Shown here: positions 18,679-26,800 of the stretch, piece after piece
Numbering within the stretch: position 1 is the first letter of the stretch
Layout of the letters: every line of letters starts with the position of its first letter
Assembly: GCF_000970455.1 (NCBI RefSeq)
Contig: NZ_LAJG01000024.1
Coordinates: 124,001-188,000 of the forward strand
Direction: 5' to 3'
Source: Devosia soli
GTDB lineage: Bacteria; Pseudomonadota; Alphaproteobacteria; Rhizobiales; Devosiaceae
Length of the DNA: 64,000 nucleotides
Position numbers and translations under genes: made by a program
The notes under the pieces: generated by a model
The model's input: only the letters and a program-made list of their open reading frames with translations
What the model was told of the DNA's origin: nothing
Databases searched by the model: none

Positions 18679-19413
18679 ATGATAGAAGCTGGCAGCCTTA
18701 TCCGGTCCCTTTCCGGCCGGCACGCTGCGCGCAATTTCCATACGTTCGTGATCAACGAAATCGGCCGGGCCATCATCAGTGGTGAGTTCCCGGTCGGCTC
18801 CGTTTTGGCCAGCGACGCCGTCATGATGGAAACCTATGGCGTCTCCCGCACGGTCCTCCGGGAAGCGCTGAAGACGCTCGAAGCCAAGGGGCTCGTGGAA
18901 GCCCGCCCCAAGGTCGGGACCCGCGTCTCCCCCAAAAGCCGCTGGAATTTCTTCGATTCGCAGGTCCTCGCCTGGCATTTCCACGCCCCGGCCGACCCGG
19001 TCTTTTACAGCAATCTCTTCGCCGTCCGCGCCGCGCTCGAACTCCCCGCCGTCGAAGGCGCCGCCCGCCACCGCACCGCCGAAGACGTCCGCATCATGAA
19101 ATACTGGCTGCACCAGGCCGCCACCGCCGGCGACAGCGTGGAACAATTCGGCCTCGCGTGCCTCGAAATCCACGCCCAGATCGCCGAGGCCTCGCAGAAC
19201 ACGCTGCTGCGCGGCGTCGTCGGCGTCGTCGAACTGCTTCTGGCGCTGGCGCTGACCCGGCAGCCCGAAACGCTGCAGGCCTATTGCGCGCAAAGCATCG
19301 AGAATCTCGAAGCGGTTATTCAGGCGATTGAAGCGGGCAAGGTGGACATAGCTCGCGAGCGTTTAGCCGAAGGCATTGAGCTTGATCACAGACGGATCAT
19401 TGCAGGCTCATAG
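18679..19413 (+). CDS. GntR-family regulator, FadR/FCD type
   Basis: 244 residues. The winged helix-turn-helix is at about 20-85 (NEIGRAIISGEFPVGSVLAS, then MMETYGVSRTVLREALKTLE and KGLVEARPKVGTRV). The C-terminal FCD ligand-binding domain is all-helical, with the metal-type motif region RAALELPAVEGAARHRT and a late histidine in LDHRRIIAGS. FCD regulators of this type control sugar acid and sugar uptake genes and respond to a catabolic intermediate, for example DgoR with galactonate. Position after the sugar importer points to local control of that operon; the ligand is inferred only. Confidence 0.88.
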   Translation: MIEAGSLIRSLSGRHAARNFHTFVINEIGRAIISGEFPVGSVLASDAVMMETYGVSRTVLREALKTLEAKGLVEARPKVGTRVSPKSRWNFFDSQVLAWHFHAPADPVFYSNLFAVRAALELPAVEGAARHRTAEDVRIMKYWLHQAATAGDSVEQFGLACLEIHAQIAEASQNTLLRGVVGVVELLLALALTRQPETLQAYCAQSIENLEAVIQAIEAGKVDIARERLAEGIELDHRRIIAGS

Positions 19414-19426
19414 CCGCCCCACCCCT

Positions 19427-19447
19427 CCCTCCCCATCAAGGGGAGGG
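19427..19447. repeat. Extragenic palindrome (family A)
   Basis: Arms CCCTCCCC and GGGGAGGG (8 bp, perfect) with loop ATCAA, in the 65 bp gap between convergent genes. It may end transcription from both sides. Confidence 0.65.
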
Positions 19448-19478
19448 TGTCAGATCGAGGTTTTGGCGGGTCTCGCGC

Positions 19479-20417
19479 CTACCACTCAAACGCCGGCCCA
19501 GTGACCCGCGCGCCGAGGAAAAACACATCAAACATCAGCCGCAGCGGCGCTGCATCGACATCGCTTTCGTGGGCATCGAGCAGGTCCGCGAACCGGTCAT
19601 ACATGGCTGAATATTCGAGATCGCCGTGCTCGAGCACGACGTCGCCATTGACGCGCAGCGTGCGCCCGCCGCGCTCGAGCTTGATCTCGTTGCCCTTGCC
19701 GGTCGTAAACCGGATGGTCCAGATCTCGCCGCTCTCTTCCAGCCAGTTGAACCCGCAGGAAAGATCCGGCTTATGCGCCTGGCTCGATTTGAAGACGATT
19801 TCCACATCGACCGGGGTCTGCCGGTTTTCCGGGAAAGTCAGCGTCGCCTTGTCGACAAAAACCGGGAAGGGCATGACCTTGGTGAAAATCGAAAAAGCGT
19901 TGATACCGGGATCGCAGACGCCGAACCCGCCCGGCTCCCAGACCCAATCCTGGCCCGGATGCCACTTGCGCACGCTTTCGCGCCAGTCGATGCGCGCCGA
20001 GGTGACCCCCTCTTCGGCAAGGATCACCTTGGCCCGGTCGACCGCCGCGTTAAACTGGCTGTGCCAGGTCTGATAGAGCACACTATCGAGGCGCTTGGCA
20101 TGCGCGATCAGATCGTCGAGTTCGGAGATGGTCGTCGTCGGCGGCTTTTCCATCATCACGTCCTTGCCGGCGTCGAGCGCCTCGCGAACGTAGCTGTGGC
20201 GAATGCCGGGCGGGGTGCAGATGGAAACAAGGCTCACCTCGGGCATGGCCGCATAAAGCTCGCCCGGCGTCTTGAATACCGGCACGTTGCCATGGCCAAT
20301 GCCGCGCGTCGAAACGGTCGCGGCCAGTTCGAAATCATCCGAAGCATCGATCACCGGCAGGTGCTGGTCCTGCGCGATCTTGCCGACACCGATCACCGCG
20401 ATTTTGCGCTTGGCCAT
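19479..20417 (-). CDS. D-galactose / L-arabinose 1-dehydrogenase (Gfo/Idh/MocA family)
   Basis: 312 residues, cytoplasmic. Rossmann motif VIGVGKIAQDQHLPVIDA and the EKPP motif at DVMMEKPPTTTISELDDL are present. The middle part WRESVRKWHPGQDWVWEPGG and VCDPGINAFSI is close to Azospirillum L-arabinose 1-dehydrogenase and to D-galactose dehydrogenases, as I recall those sequences. These enzymes oxidise the aldose to the lactone, the first step of the non-phosphorylative (De Ley-Doudoroff or arabinose) route. It is convergent with the importer-regulator operon, which fits an imported galactose or arabinose. No lactonase or dehydratase is visible nearby. Confidence 0.85.
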   Translation of the reverse strand: MAKRKIAVIGVGKIAQDQHLPVIDASDDFELAATVSTRGIGHGNVPVFKTPGELYAAMPEVSLVSICTPPGIRHSYVREALDAGKDVMMEKPPTTTISELDDLIAHAKRLDSVLYQTWHSQFNAAVDRAKVILAEEGVTSARIDWRESVRKWHPGQDWVWEPGGFGVCDPGINAFSIFTKVMPFPVFVDKATLTFPENRQTPVDVEIVFKSSQAHKPDLSCGFNWLEESGEIWTIRFTTGKGNEIKLERGGRTLRVNGDVVLEHGDLEYSAMYDRFADLLDAHESDVDAAPLRLMFDVFFLGARVTGPAFEW

Positions 20418-20506
20418 AAGCAGTCTCCAAAAGCCTTCGGCAGGCTATAGAGCAGAGCCTGCAAACGCCGCCAAGGCCCCGCCATGCAAAAGTATGATTT
20501 TAATCC

Positions 20507-20859
20507 CTACTGTTGCGCCGGAGGCTCCCAAAGCTCGATCTGGTTGCCTTCCGGATCATGGATACGGGCAAAGCGCCCGGTCTCGGGCGTGTCCCACTCG
20601 TCTGGCCGCGTCTCGACCGCAATATCGGCCGCCTTGAGTTGGGCGATCATCCCGTCGAGATCATCGACGCGAAAATTGATCATCCATTGCTTGTCGGCCG
20701 GGAAATAATCGGTGCTCTCTTTGAATGGCGCGAAGACCGTCATACCGGCCTCCTGGCCCCAAAAGCCCGGCACGCCGAGATGGGTCTCATACCAATCCGC
20801 CAGCGCCTTCGTATCCGCGCGCGGAAGAAGATCCCGCCAATGCCTAGCGCTTTTGCCAT
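20507..20859 (-). pseudogene. Glyoxalase/VOC-family protein gene with a frameshift near the start
   Basis: The gene has a good ribosome-binding site (GAGGTGAG) before ATG 20859 and starts MAKALGIGGIFFRA, the usual beginning of small glyoxalase/bleomycin-resistance proteins. After that the reading frame is wrong: the expected continuation DTKALADWYETHLGVPGFWG, ending IHDPEGNQIELWEPPAQQ, is in another frame from 20815 on. The switch is in an 8-nt CG run at 20816-20823; one base is missing or one CG unit is extra. The continuing frame can only be opened from an unlikely start at 20917. It is either a recent pseudogene or a sequencing error. Joined, it would be about 117 residues. Confidence 0.7.
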
Positions 20860-20932
20860 TCTCACCTCTCCCGACCTCTCGATGGTCGTCACCACCAGGC
20901 TCGTCCCGGTGGTCCATGCCGCTCCAAGATGG

Positions 20933-20955
20933 ATTGCCCGGACAAGCCGGGCAAT
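20933..20955. repeat. Extragenic palindrome (family C)
   Basis: Arms ATTGCCCGG and CCGGGCAAT (9 bp, perfect) with loop ACAAG, in the short gap between the glycerate kinase and glyoxalase genes. One copy in this window. Confidence 0.55.
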
Positions 20956-20970
20956 GACGGCGGCGATCAA

Positions 20971-22227
20971 TCAGCGAATAAGAATCGCCCGGAAATCATT
21001 CACATTCGTGCCCGTCGGCCCGGTCACAAACAGGTCCCCGATCGCCTCAAACGCACCATAGGCGTCGTTATTCGCCAATGCCGCCAGCGGATCGACCCCC
21101 GCCGTCCGCATCCGCTGCGCCGAAGTCCCGTCGACAAAGGCCCCGGCATTGTCCTCGGACCCGTCGATCCCGTCGGTATCCCCCGCCATTGCCGTCACCC
21201 CCGCGACGCCATCGAGCGCAATAGCGAGCGACAGCAAAAACTCTCCATTCCGGCCTCCGCGCCCCTTGCCGCGCAGCGTCACCGTTGTTTCCCCGCCCGA
21301 AAGCAACACCACCGGCTTGGCAAAGGGCTGGTTGCGTTGCGCGATCTCCTTGGCGATCGCCGCATGCACCAGCGCCACATCCTTTGCTTCGCCTTCGATG
21401 GAATCGGACAAAATGGCCGCGGAAATCCCACGGCGTCGCGCATCATCGGCCGCCGCTGACAATGACAAAGCCGCCGAGGCGATGGTCACGACCGAATTTC
21501 CCACAAACCGTGGATCGTCCGAGCGCGGCGCAAGATTATCCTCGCCCGCCAGAACCTGTTTTACCGCCTCCGGCAGCTCCAGCCGATAAAGCGCCGCAAA
21601 TTTTCGCGCCTCTGCCCTTGTGCCGGCGAGCGAGATCGTCGGTCCCGAGGCCACCAGCGCCGGATCGTCCCCCGGCACGTCCGACACGACGAGCGTTGCA
21701 ACGCGTGCCGGTGCAGCCAGCGCCGCGAGCCGTCCGCCCTTGACGGTCGAAAACTGATTGCGAATGAGATTCATCACCCCGATCGGCGCGCCCGAGGCGA
21801 GAAGCGCCCGGTTGACTTCCCTCTCGTCCTCGAGCGTCAGACCCTCGGCCGGCGCCGGCAACAGTGCCGAACCGCCACCCGAAATCAGCGCCACGACGAG
21901 ATCGTCCGCCGTCAATCCACCGACCAGTGCCTTGAGCCGCTTCGCTGCCTCGAAACCCGCCGCATCCGGCACGGGATGCGCGGCCTCGACGATCTCGATC
22001 CTTTCGCATGTCTCGGCATAACCGTAGCGCGTCACGACGAGCCCGGCATGGATGTCATGCGGCCAGGCTTTTTCGAAAGCCCGCGCCATCTGCGCCGACG
22101 CCTTGCCCGCGCCAATGACGATCGTCCGGCCCTTGGGCGCCTCGGGCAAATGCCGCTCGACCGCCAGGGCCGGCTGCGCCCGCTCCACCGCAAGCTCGAA
22201 CAGCGATTGCAGAATTTTGCGATCCAT
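20971..22227 (-). CDS. Glycerate 2-kinase (GckA/TtuD type)
   Basis: 418 residues from ATG 22227, which follows GGAGAGGG; the longer frame to 22275 adds a basic tail without homology. The N-terminal DUF4147 domain contains RTIVIGAGKASAQMARAFEK, LVVALISGGGSALLPAPAEG and RNQFSTVKGGRLA; the C-terminal MOFRL domain contains VVLLSGGETTVTLRGKGRGG and AGDTDGIDGSEDNAGAFVDG. The enzyme phosphorylates D-glycerate to 2-phosphoglycerate, feeding glycolate, serine-cycle or tartrate breakdown into glycolysis. Divergent from the DUF1045-phnM-phnN unit; it stands alone, so the source of glycerate is not given by context. Confidence 0.9.
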   Translation of the reverse strand: MDRKILQSLFELAVERAQPALAVERHLPEAPKGRTIVIGAGKASAQMARAFEKAWPHDIHAGLVVTRYGYAETCERIEIVEAAHPVPDAAGFEAAKRLKALVGGLTADDLVVALISGGGSALLPAPAEGLTLEDEREVNRALLASGAPIGVMNLIRNQFSTVKGGRLAALAAPARVATLVVSDVPGDDPALVASGPTISLAGTRAEARKFAALYRLELPEAVKQVLAGEDNLAPRSDDPRFVGNSVVTIASAALSLSAAADDARRRGISAAILSDSIEGEAKDVALVHAAIAKEIAQRNQPFAKPVVLLSGGETTVTLRGKGRGGRNGEFLLSLAIALDGVAGVTAMAGDTDGIDGSEDNAGAFVDGTSAQRMRTAGVDPLAALANNDAYGAFEAIGDLFVTGPTGTNVNDFRAILIR

Positions 22228-22348
22228 TTGGCCCTCTCCCCGTTCTCCTCGGCGCCTTTGTGACGGGCGTGCCACGCATTGTCCAGCCTTGCCCTCGTGT
22301 CAAAACGCGGACACATAGAGGCGTTAGCGGCAGGCACCGGGAGTTTTC

Positions 22349-23038
22349 ATGTCCGAACGATTCGCCATCTATTACGCCCCCTCTGCCACCAGTCCGCTCT
22401 GGGACCGTGCCTCGGCCTGGCTCGGGCGCGATCCGCTGACCGGGGAAAGCTTTGATGGCACCGTTGCCGGCATCGAGCGCAATCGCCTCCTCAATCTGAC
22501 TCAGTCGGCAAGCCGTTACGCCTTTCATGCCACCATCAAGCCGCCCATGGCTCTGGCCCCGGGCATGACGCTCGACGATCTTCGCGCTGCCCTTGCCGGT
22601 TTTGCCGGACGACAGCAGCCGTTCGTCCTCGGTCAGTTGCAGGTCGCTTCGCTCGACGGCTTTCTGGCGCTAATCCCGGCTGAACCAAATGAAGCGCTTC
22701 AGGATTTTGCCGCTTACGTCGTTGAAGAGTTTGAGCCGTTCCGGGCTGAACTAACGCTCAAAGACCGCGCGGCCCGGCTCGCGCGCGGTTTGACGCCACG
22801 CCAGGAAGAATTGCTCGATTCTTATGGCTATCCCTACGTCTTCGACGAATTCCGCTTTCACATGACCCTGACCGACCGCCTCCCCGAAGAGGATCGCGCC
22901 GATATCCTGTCGGCGGCCCAGGCCTGGTTCGGCCCCGATCTGGTCGAACCGGTCAACTTCGACCGCCTCGTGCTCTTCCACGAGCCCGATAGCGGCGGAC
23001 CGTTCAAGCGGCTCGAAGACTATAAGCTGGGGGCCTGA
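22349..23038 (+). CDS. DUF1045 phosphonate-metabolism protein, 2H phosphoesterase type
   Basis: 229 residues. Two H-x-T motifs, H60-A-T62 in FHATIKPPMAL and H171-M-T173 in FHMTLTDRLP, are the catalytic pair of the 2H phosphoesterase fold. DUF1045 genes typically sit next to phnM and phnN in alphaproteobacterial phosphonate loci; a role in phosphoribosyl cyclic phosphate opening is plausible but unproven. phnM begins one base after its stop. Confidence 0.85.
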   Translation: MSERFAIYYAPSATSPLWDRASAWLGRDPLTGESFDGTVAGIERNRLLNLTQSASRYAFHATIKPPMALAPGMTLDDLRAALAGFAGRQQPFVLGQLQVASLDGFLALIPAEPNEALQDFAAYVVEEFEPFRAELTLKDRAARLARGLTPRQEELLDSYGYPYVFDEFRFHMTLTDRLPEEDRADILSAAQAWFGPDLVEPVNFDRLVLFHEPDSGGPFKRLEDYKLGA

Positions 23039-23039
23039 C

Positions 23040-24176
23040 GTGTCCGAACTCGTTCTGTCCAATGCGCGGATCGTTCTTGCCGATGACGTCGTCAATGGCA
23101 GCGTGCTCGTCCGCGATGGCCTCATCGCCGATATCGACGCCACCAATCGCGGCAGCGGAGAAGATTTCGAAGGCGATTATCTGATCCCCGGCATTGTCGA
23201 ACTTCACACCGATCACCTCGAAAACCACTACCGCCCCCGGCCCGGCGTCTTCTGGGATCCATTGGCCGCGCTCCACGCCCACGATGTGCAGATTGCCGGT
23301 TCTGGCATCACCACGGTTTTCGATGCCGTGCGCATCGGATCCGACCTCGACCTGCCCGACATGTTCGACCATGCCCAAAAGCTCGTCGACGCCATTCGCA
23401 TCGGACCCGACCAGGGCTGGCTGCGCGCCGATCATTTCGTGCACCTGCGCTGCGAGCTGCCGACAAGCGATGTTCTCGATCACTTCGAGGCCTTTGCCGA
23501 TCATCCGCAGACGCGCCTCGCATCGGTGATGGATCATACGCCCGGCCAGCGCCAGTTCCGTTCGCTCGAAGATTACAAGCGCTTTTATGCCAAGCATATG
23601 GGCCGCACCGAAAGCGAGATGCAGGCCTATCTCGATGCGCGGCAGGCCGAGCACGATCTTTATTCGGCTAAGAACCGCGCCGCCATCGTCGCGGGCGCGC
23701 ACAAGCTCGGTCTCGCGCTCGCGAGCCACGATGACGTGACCCTCGCCCATATCGAGCAGGCTGCCGACGAGGGCATTGCCATCGCCGAATTTCCAACGAC
23801 GCTCGAAGCTGCGGCAGCCGCGCACGATGCGGGCCTTGCCGTCTTGATGGGCGCCCCCAATGTCGTGCGCGGAAAATCCCATTCCGGCAATGTTTCGGCA
23901 AGCGATCTGGTCGCGGCGGGGCTGCTCGATATTCTCAGCTCCGATTACGTACCCTTTGCACTGCTCCAGGCCGTCTTCCTTCTGCCCCAGCGCATCGACG
24001 ATATCGGCCTGCCCGATGCCGTGGCGACCGTCACCCGCAACCCCGCCAAAGCTGCAGGTCTTGTGGACCGTGGCGAGATCGCCATTGGCAAGCGGGCCGA
24101 TCTGGTGCGAGTTTCCAATCATGCGCGCGTTCCAGGGGTGCGCGCGGTCTGGAAAGAGGGAGCCCGCATCAGTTGA
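23040..24176 (+). CDS. phnM: Alpha-D-ribose 1-methylphosphonate 5-triphosphate diphosphatase
   Basis: 378 residues, amidohydrolase superfamily. The start is GTG at 23040, one base after the DUF1045 stop. Metal-binding and family motifs: ELHTDHLENHYRPRPGVFWD near the N-terminus, VMDHTPGQRQFRSLEDYKRF in the middle, ALASHDDVTLAHIEQAADEG, and LSSDYVPFALLQAVFLL near the end. PhnM removes pyrophosphate from the triphosphate intermediate in the C-P lyase pathway. The gene overlaps phnN by 4 bp. The C-P lyase core (phnGHIJKL) is not in this window. Confidence 0.93.
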   Translation: MSELVLSNARIVLADDVVNGSVLVRDGLIADIDATNRGSGEDFEGDYLIPGIVELHTDHLENHYRPRPGVFWDPLAALHAHDVQIAGSGITTVFDAVRIGSDLDLPDMFDHAQKLVDAIRIGPDQGWLRADHFVHLRCELPTSDVLDHFEAFADHPQTRLASVMDHTPGQRQFRSLEDYKRFYAKHMGRTESEMQAYLDARQAEHDLYSAKNRAAIVAGAHKLGLALASHDDVTLAHIEQAADEGIAIAEFPTTLEAAAAAHDAGLAVLMGAPNVVRGKSHSGNVSASDLVAAGLLDILSSDYVPFALLQAVFLLPQRIDDIGLPDAVATVTRNPAKAAGLVDRGEIAIGKRADLVRVSNHARVPGVRAVWKEGARIS

Positions 24177-24739
24177 GCGATCGTCCGCCGGGGCTTCTGG
24201 TTCTCGTCATCGGCCCCTCCGGGGTCGGCAAGGACACGCTGATCACCGGCGCCCGCCAGGCGCTCGATGCCGACAAGCGTTTTAGTTTCGTGCGGCGCCT
24301 CGTCACCCGGCCCACCGACATCGATCTTGAAGACCATCTTTCGATCGATCCGGACGAATTCGACGAGGCCGAAGCCAATGGCCGGCTTGCCCTCACCTGG
24401 GAGGCCCATGGCCTCAAATACGGATTGCCGATGAGCGTCGATACCGATCTGACGCTCGGCCGCATCGTCGTCGCCAATGTCTCGCGCCATGTCGTGCGCG
24501 ACGCGATCGCCAAATATCCTACCTGCCGGGTCGTCATGATCACGGCCGAAATATCCTTGCGTGCCCAGCGCCTCGCCCAGCGTGGCCGGGAAAATCGCGA
24601 CCAGATCGCGGCGCGCCTCGCCCGCGACGGGGCCGCCCTGCCCGCTGACGTGTCCCCTGTCGTCATCGACAATTCCAAATCCATCGGCATCGGGGTCACC
24701 GCATTCGTCATGACGCTGCGCGCCCTCGCGGAAGAGTGA
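24173..24739 (+). CDS. phnN: Ribose 1,5-bisphosphate phosphokinase
   Basis: 188 residues, guanylate-kinase-like. Start is TTG at 24173, sharing TTGA with the phnM stop, which favours coupled translation. P-loop GPSGVGKDT is at 14-22, the RRLVTRPTD segment matches the nucleoside-monophosphate-kinase lid region, and LTWEAHGLKYGLP is a PhnN-like stretch. PhnN converts ribose 1,5-bisphosphate to PRPP, the salvage end of C-P lyase phosphonate breakdown. Confidence 0.92.
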   Translation: MSDRPPGLLVLVIGPSGVGKDTLITGARQALDADKRFSFVRRLVTRPTDIDLEDHLSIDPDEFDEAEANGRLALTWEAHGLKYGLPMSVDTDLTLGRIVVANVSRHVVRDAIAKYPTCRVVMITAEISLRAQRLAQRGRENRDQIAARLARDGAALPADVSPVVIDNSKSIGIGVTAFVMTLRALAEE

Positions 24740-24797
24740 ACTCTTTCCCTTCGCCTGCGTTGGACAAGCGCAGTTTTCTAAAGCGTCAGGAGTTCCG

Positions 24798-24947
24798 ATG
24801 AGCCGAAATGGACTTTACTCCCTGGTGGCCGTGCTCGCGCTCGCCGTCATCGGCTTTGCCATCTATACCTATCAGCAGCAGCAATCCCAACCGGGCCTCG
24901 AAGTGCGCATCGATCAGCAGGGAGTGTCGATCGATGGAAACGGCTAA
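24798..24947 (+). CDS. Small membrane-anchored hypothetical protein (49 aa)
   Basis: The product starts MSRNGLYSLVAVLALAVIGF, one membrane segment at about 6-25, then a short outside tail rich in Gln that ends EVRIDQQGVSIDGNG. GGAG lies 7 bp before ATG, and the good coding look (third-position GC) supports a real gene. It overlaps the next gene by 14 bp in another frame. No family is recognised beyond similar small proteins in related bacteria (recall, unverified). Confidence 0.55.
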   Translation: MSRNGLYSLVAVLALAVIGFAIYTYQQQQSQPGLEVRIDQQGVSIDGNG

Positions 24948-25131
24948 GGACAATCGCCGCAGCGCCATTGTCGAGGCGCTCTCCCACGAATTGCAGCGCC
25001 AGGCCGATACCGGCGCGCAGCGCATCGACGTCGAAGCGCTTGCGGACGCGGTCGAGCGCGCGCTTCACCCCATGCCGGTCGAAGCCGAAGGCCGCCGTCC
25101 GGACGAGCTCAATTCGAGCAATGACGGCTGA
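24934..25131 (+). CDS. Small hypothetical protein (65 aa)
   Basis: Starts METAKDNRRSAIVEALSHEL, followed by QRQADTGAQRIDVEALADAV and a Pro/Glu-rich end. It is a soluble, helical-looking protein of unknown function. The start is inside the 3' end of the preceding membrane-protein gene, with GGAG about 11 bp upstream. The frame stays open leftward but that part overlaps the previous gene and reads as low-quality sequence, so the METAK start is chosen. Confidence 0.55.
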   Translation: METAKDNRRSAIVEALSHELQRQADTGAQRIDVEALADAVERALHPMPVEAEGRRPDELNSSNDG

Positions 25132-25275
25132 AGAGCGCATATCAGTAGTCTGACCAGGGGGCCTGCGGGAAAACCGCTAGGCCCCTCGTAGTTTTGCGCG
25201 CTGCGTCAAAAACACGCCGCCAACCCCCTGTCGCCGACAATCGCTTCTGTCCTCTCACCGGTCAGGAGCCAGACC

Positions 25276-25554
25276 TTGGCGAGCTATGTTCGCGTTACCC
25301 CTGAACAGATCCCGCTCGGGCAAACGGCCCTCTTGCTGTTTGTCCATCAGGACCAGTTGTGTGCCGGTGTCGTGCAGCATCGATGCGACGGGCGCATCGA
25401 GCGGCGCATTCCCGAAAACCCTTCTCCGCACGATCTCGTCCTCGGCATCTGCAAGCTCATGGCAGACATGCCCGATGATGCCGACCTGCTCGTGGTCCTC
25501 GATCCTCTGGCCTACTGGCCCGAAGCCTTTCCCAAGCTGCGAAACCGCTGGTAA
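25276..25554 (+). CDS. Hypothetical protein (92 aa)
   Basis: TTG start with AGGAG about 7 bp upstream. The sequence is protein-like: TALLLFVHQDQLCAGVVQHR and DDADLLVVLDPLAYWPEAFP. No domain is recognised. A competing frame at 25286-25558 is Ser/Pro/Cys-rich and looks like a shadow. No neighbour explains its role. Confidence 0.45.
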   Translation: MASYVRVTPEQIPLGQTALLLFVHQDQLCAGVVQHRCDGRIERRIPENPSPHDLVLGICKLMADMPDDADLLVVLDPLAYWPEAFPKLRNRW

Positions 25555-25725
25555 TTAAATAAATCAATCTTCAAATATATCCAAATTTAATTAGTAATAT
25601 TCCGATAACCGACAAATCGATCCAAAACCCAAATACGTACAAGCACGAATATTATAAACTCAATGAAATCGCGAAACTTCTTCTCATGACAACGCAACAG
25701 GTCGTTGTTCCAGAAGGAGATAAGA

Positions 25726-26628
25726 ATGACCAAAAAATCTAAGTTGGCCTGCGCATTTTTCATTGCCGCTGCTTTGATGTCCAGCAGTGCAATTGCGGAC
25801 GATTTGCTTGGCGGCTTGCTTGGGGACAGCTCCTCGGGCGATTCGAGCTCCAGCGTGCTTGGCGTCATCGGCGGGTCCGATTCCGGCGCTCTCGTCACCC
25901 TGGGCAGTGGCAGCGCCGGGGATAGCGGCCTCGTCAATGTCGGGCTCGGCGGTGGCGGCGGCAACCTCGTCGATGCCAATGTCGGCGGCGGCTCCAATCC
26001 AATCGTCGATTCCAATGTCAGCCTCGGCGGCAGCAATGGCCTGCTCGATGTGAACGCCAATGTCGGCGGCATCGTCGATGCCAATGTCAATGTCGGGGGG
26101 TCCGGCGGCCTGCTTGGCGTCGATGTCAATATCGGCGGCGGTGGCGGCAACAACGGCAACAACGGGAACAACGGCAACAACGGCAATAATGGAAACAACG
26201 GGAACAACGGCGGAAACAATAACGGCAATAACGGAAACAACGGTGGCAATGGCGGCAACGGCAACAACGGCAACAATGGCAGCAACGGCTTCAACCGCTC
26301 GGGCGGCTCGGGCTCCATCGGTACCTTTGTGACCACCGCCGCCTGCGCCGGCACCAATCCTAACCAGCTGGTCAACCTCTTCGAATCGACCCGCATCCGC
26401 AACTGGAACCGCGCCACCAATATCCAGCTCGTTCCCGTCCCCGTCTGCGCTGAAGTGCGCAAGCAGATCAGCAACTGGCTCGCGACCAATGGCGATTATC
26501 ACCGTCTCGTCGGTGCCGTCTCCGGCGATGCGCTGATCAATGCAGCCCTCAGCCGCACCAAGTACCGGCCGGGCAATGTGCTCGGCGTGCAGTCCACTGG
26601 TTCGACCCTGACCGTCTACGTCTTCTGA
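25726..26628 (+). CDS. Secreted Gly/Asn-repeat protein
   Basis: 300 residues from ATG 25726, preceded by AAGGAGA. A clear signal peptide covers 1-24 (KLACAFFIAAALMSSSAIA, cut before DDL). The mature part has three zones: residues about 25-135, Gly/Ser/Val/Asp-rich with repeating ANVGG/VNVGG/VNIGG strands; about 140-190, a near-pure tract of Asn-Asn-Gly triplets; and about 205-300, a globular C-terminal domain with two cysteines (TAACAGTNPN and VPVCAEVRKQ) that could form a disulfide. It is exported to the periplasm or outside. Such low-complexity proteins may be matrix or surface components. No family is recognised. A strong terminator follows and an AT-rich promoter region precedes it, so it is monocistronic. 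Confidence 0.8.
   Translation: MTKKSKLACAFFIAAALMSSSAIADDLLGGLLGDSSSGDSSSSVLGVIGGSDSGALVTLGSGSAGDSGLVNVGLGGGGGNLVDANVGGGSNPIVDSNVSLGGSNGLLDVNANVGGIVDANVNVGGSGGLLGVDVNIGGGGGNNGNNGNNGNNGNNGNNGNNGGNNNGNNGNNGGNGGNGNNGNNGSNGFNRSGGSGSIGTFVTTAACAGTNPNQLVNLFESTRIRNWNRATNIQLVPVPVCAEVRKQISNWLATNGDYHRLVGAVSGDALINAALSRTKYRPGNVLGVQSTGSTLTVYVF
26145..26290 (+). repeat. Tandem GGCAACAAC-type coding repeat (Asn-Asn-Gly)
   Basis: About sixteen 9-bp units encode Gly-Asn-Asn inside the secreted protein gene. Units vary at third positions (AAC/AAT, GGC/GGG/GGA), and some carry extra Gly. The drift shows it is not a fresh expansion, but slippage could still change the length. Confidence 0.8.
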
Positions 26629-26653
26629 TCTCGCCCCGGATCAGATGTCGAGG

Positions 26654-26685
26654 AACCGGCTGCTCCCAGGCAGCCGGTTTTTTTT
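26654..26685 (+). terminator. Strong rho-independent terminator
   Basis: Stem AACCGGCTGC / GCAGCCGGTT with a 6-nt loop at 26654-26679 and a run of eight T. It ends the secreted Gly/Asn-repeat gene, 26 bp after its stop. Confidence 0.9.
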
Positions 26686-26715
26686 CGTGCCGTCCGAAGG
26701 AGACGATTTTCCAAT

Positions 26716-26739
26716 AAAAATCCCCGCTCGCGCGGGGAT
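26716..26739 (-). terminator. Rho-independent terminator for the leftward small gene
   Basis: Stem ATCCCCGC / GCGGGGAT with loop TCGC at 26720-26739; on the minus strand it is followed by TTTTTATT. It lies about 60 bp past the stop of the gene at 26801-27016. Confidence 0.8.
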
Positions 26740-26800
26740 GAATTGGGCCAGGCTGGAGTGTAGCGAGCGTCCAGAACAGGCGGACACAGGCTCTAAAGCG

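Noticed and set aside
20507-20917. 136-residue version of the glyoxalase starting at 20917
   Set aside because: Its first 33 residues are unrelated to the family and come from the intergenic side; the true start with ribosome-binding site is in another frame at 20859.
26145-26290. Repeat array considered as CRISPR
   Set aside because: The repeat unit is 9 bp, has no spacers and is a coding Gly-Asn-Asn tract in frame within a signal-peptide protein.
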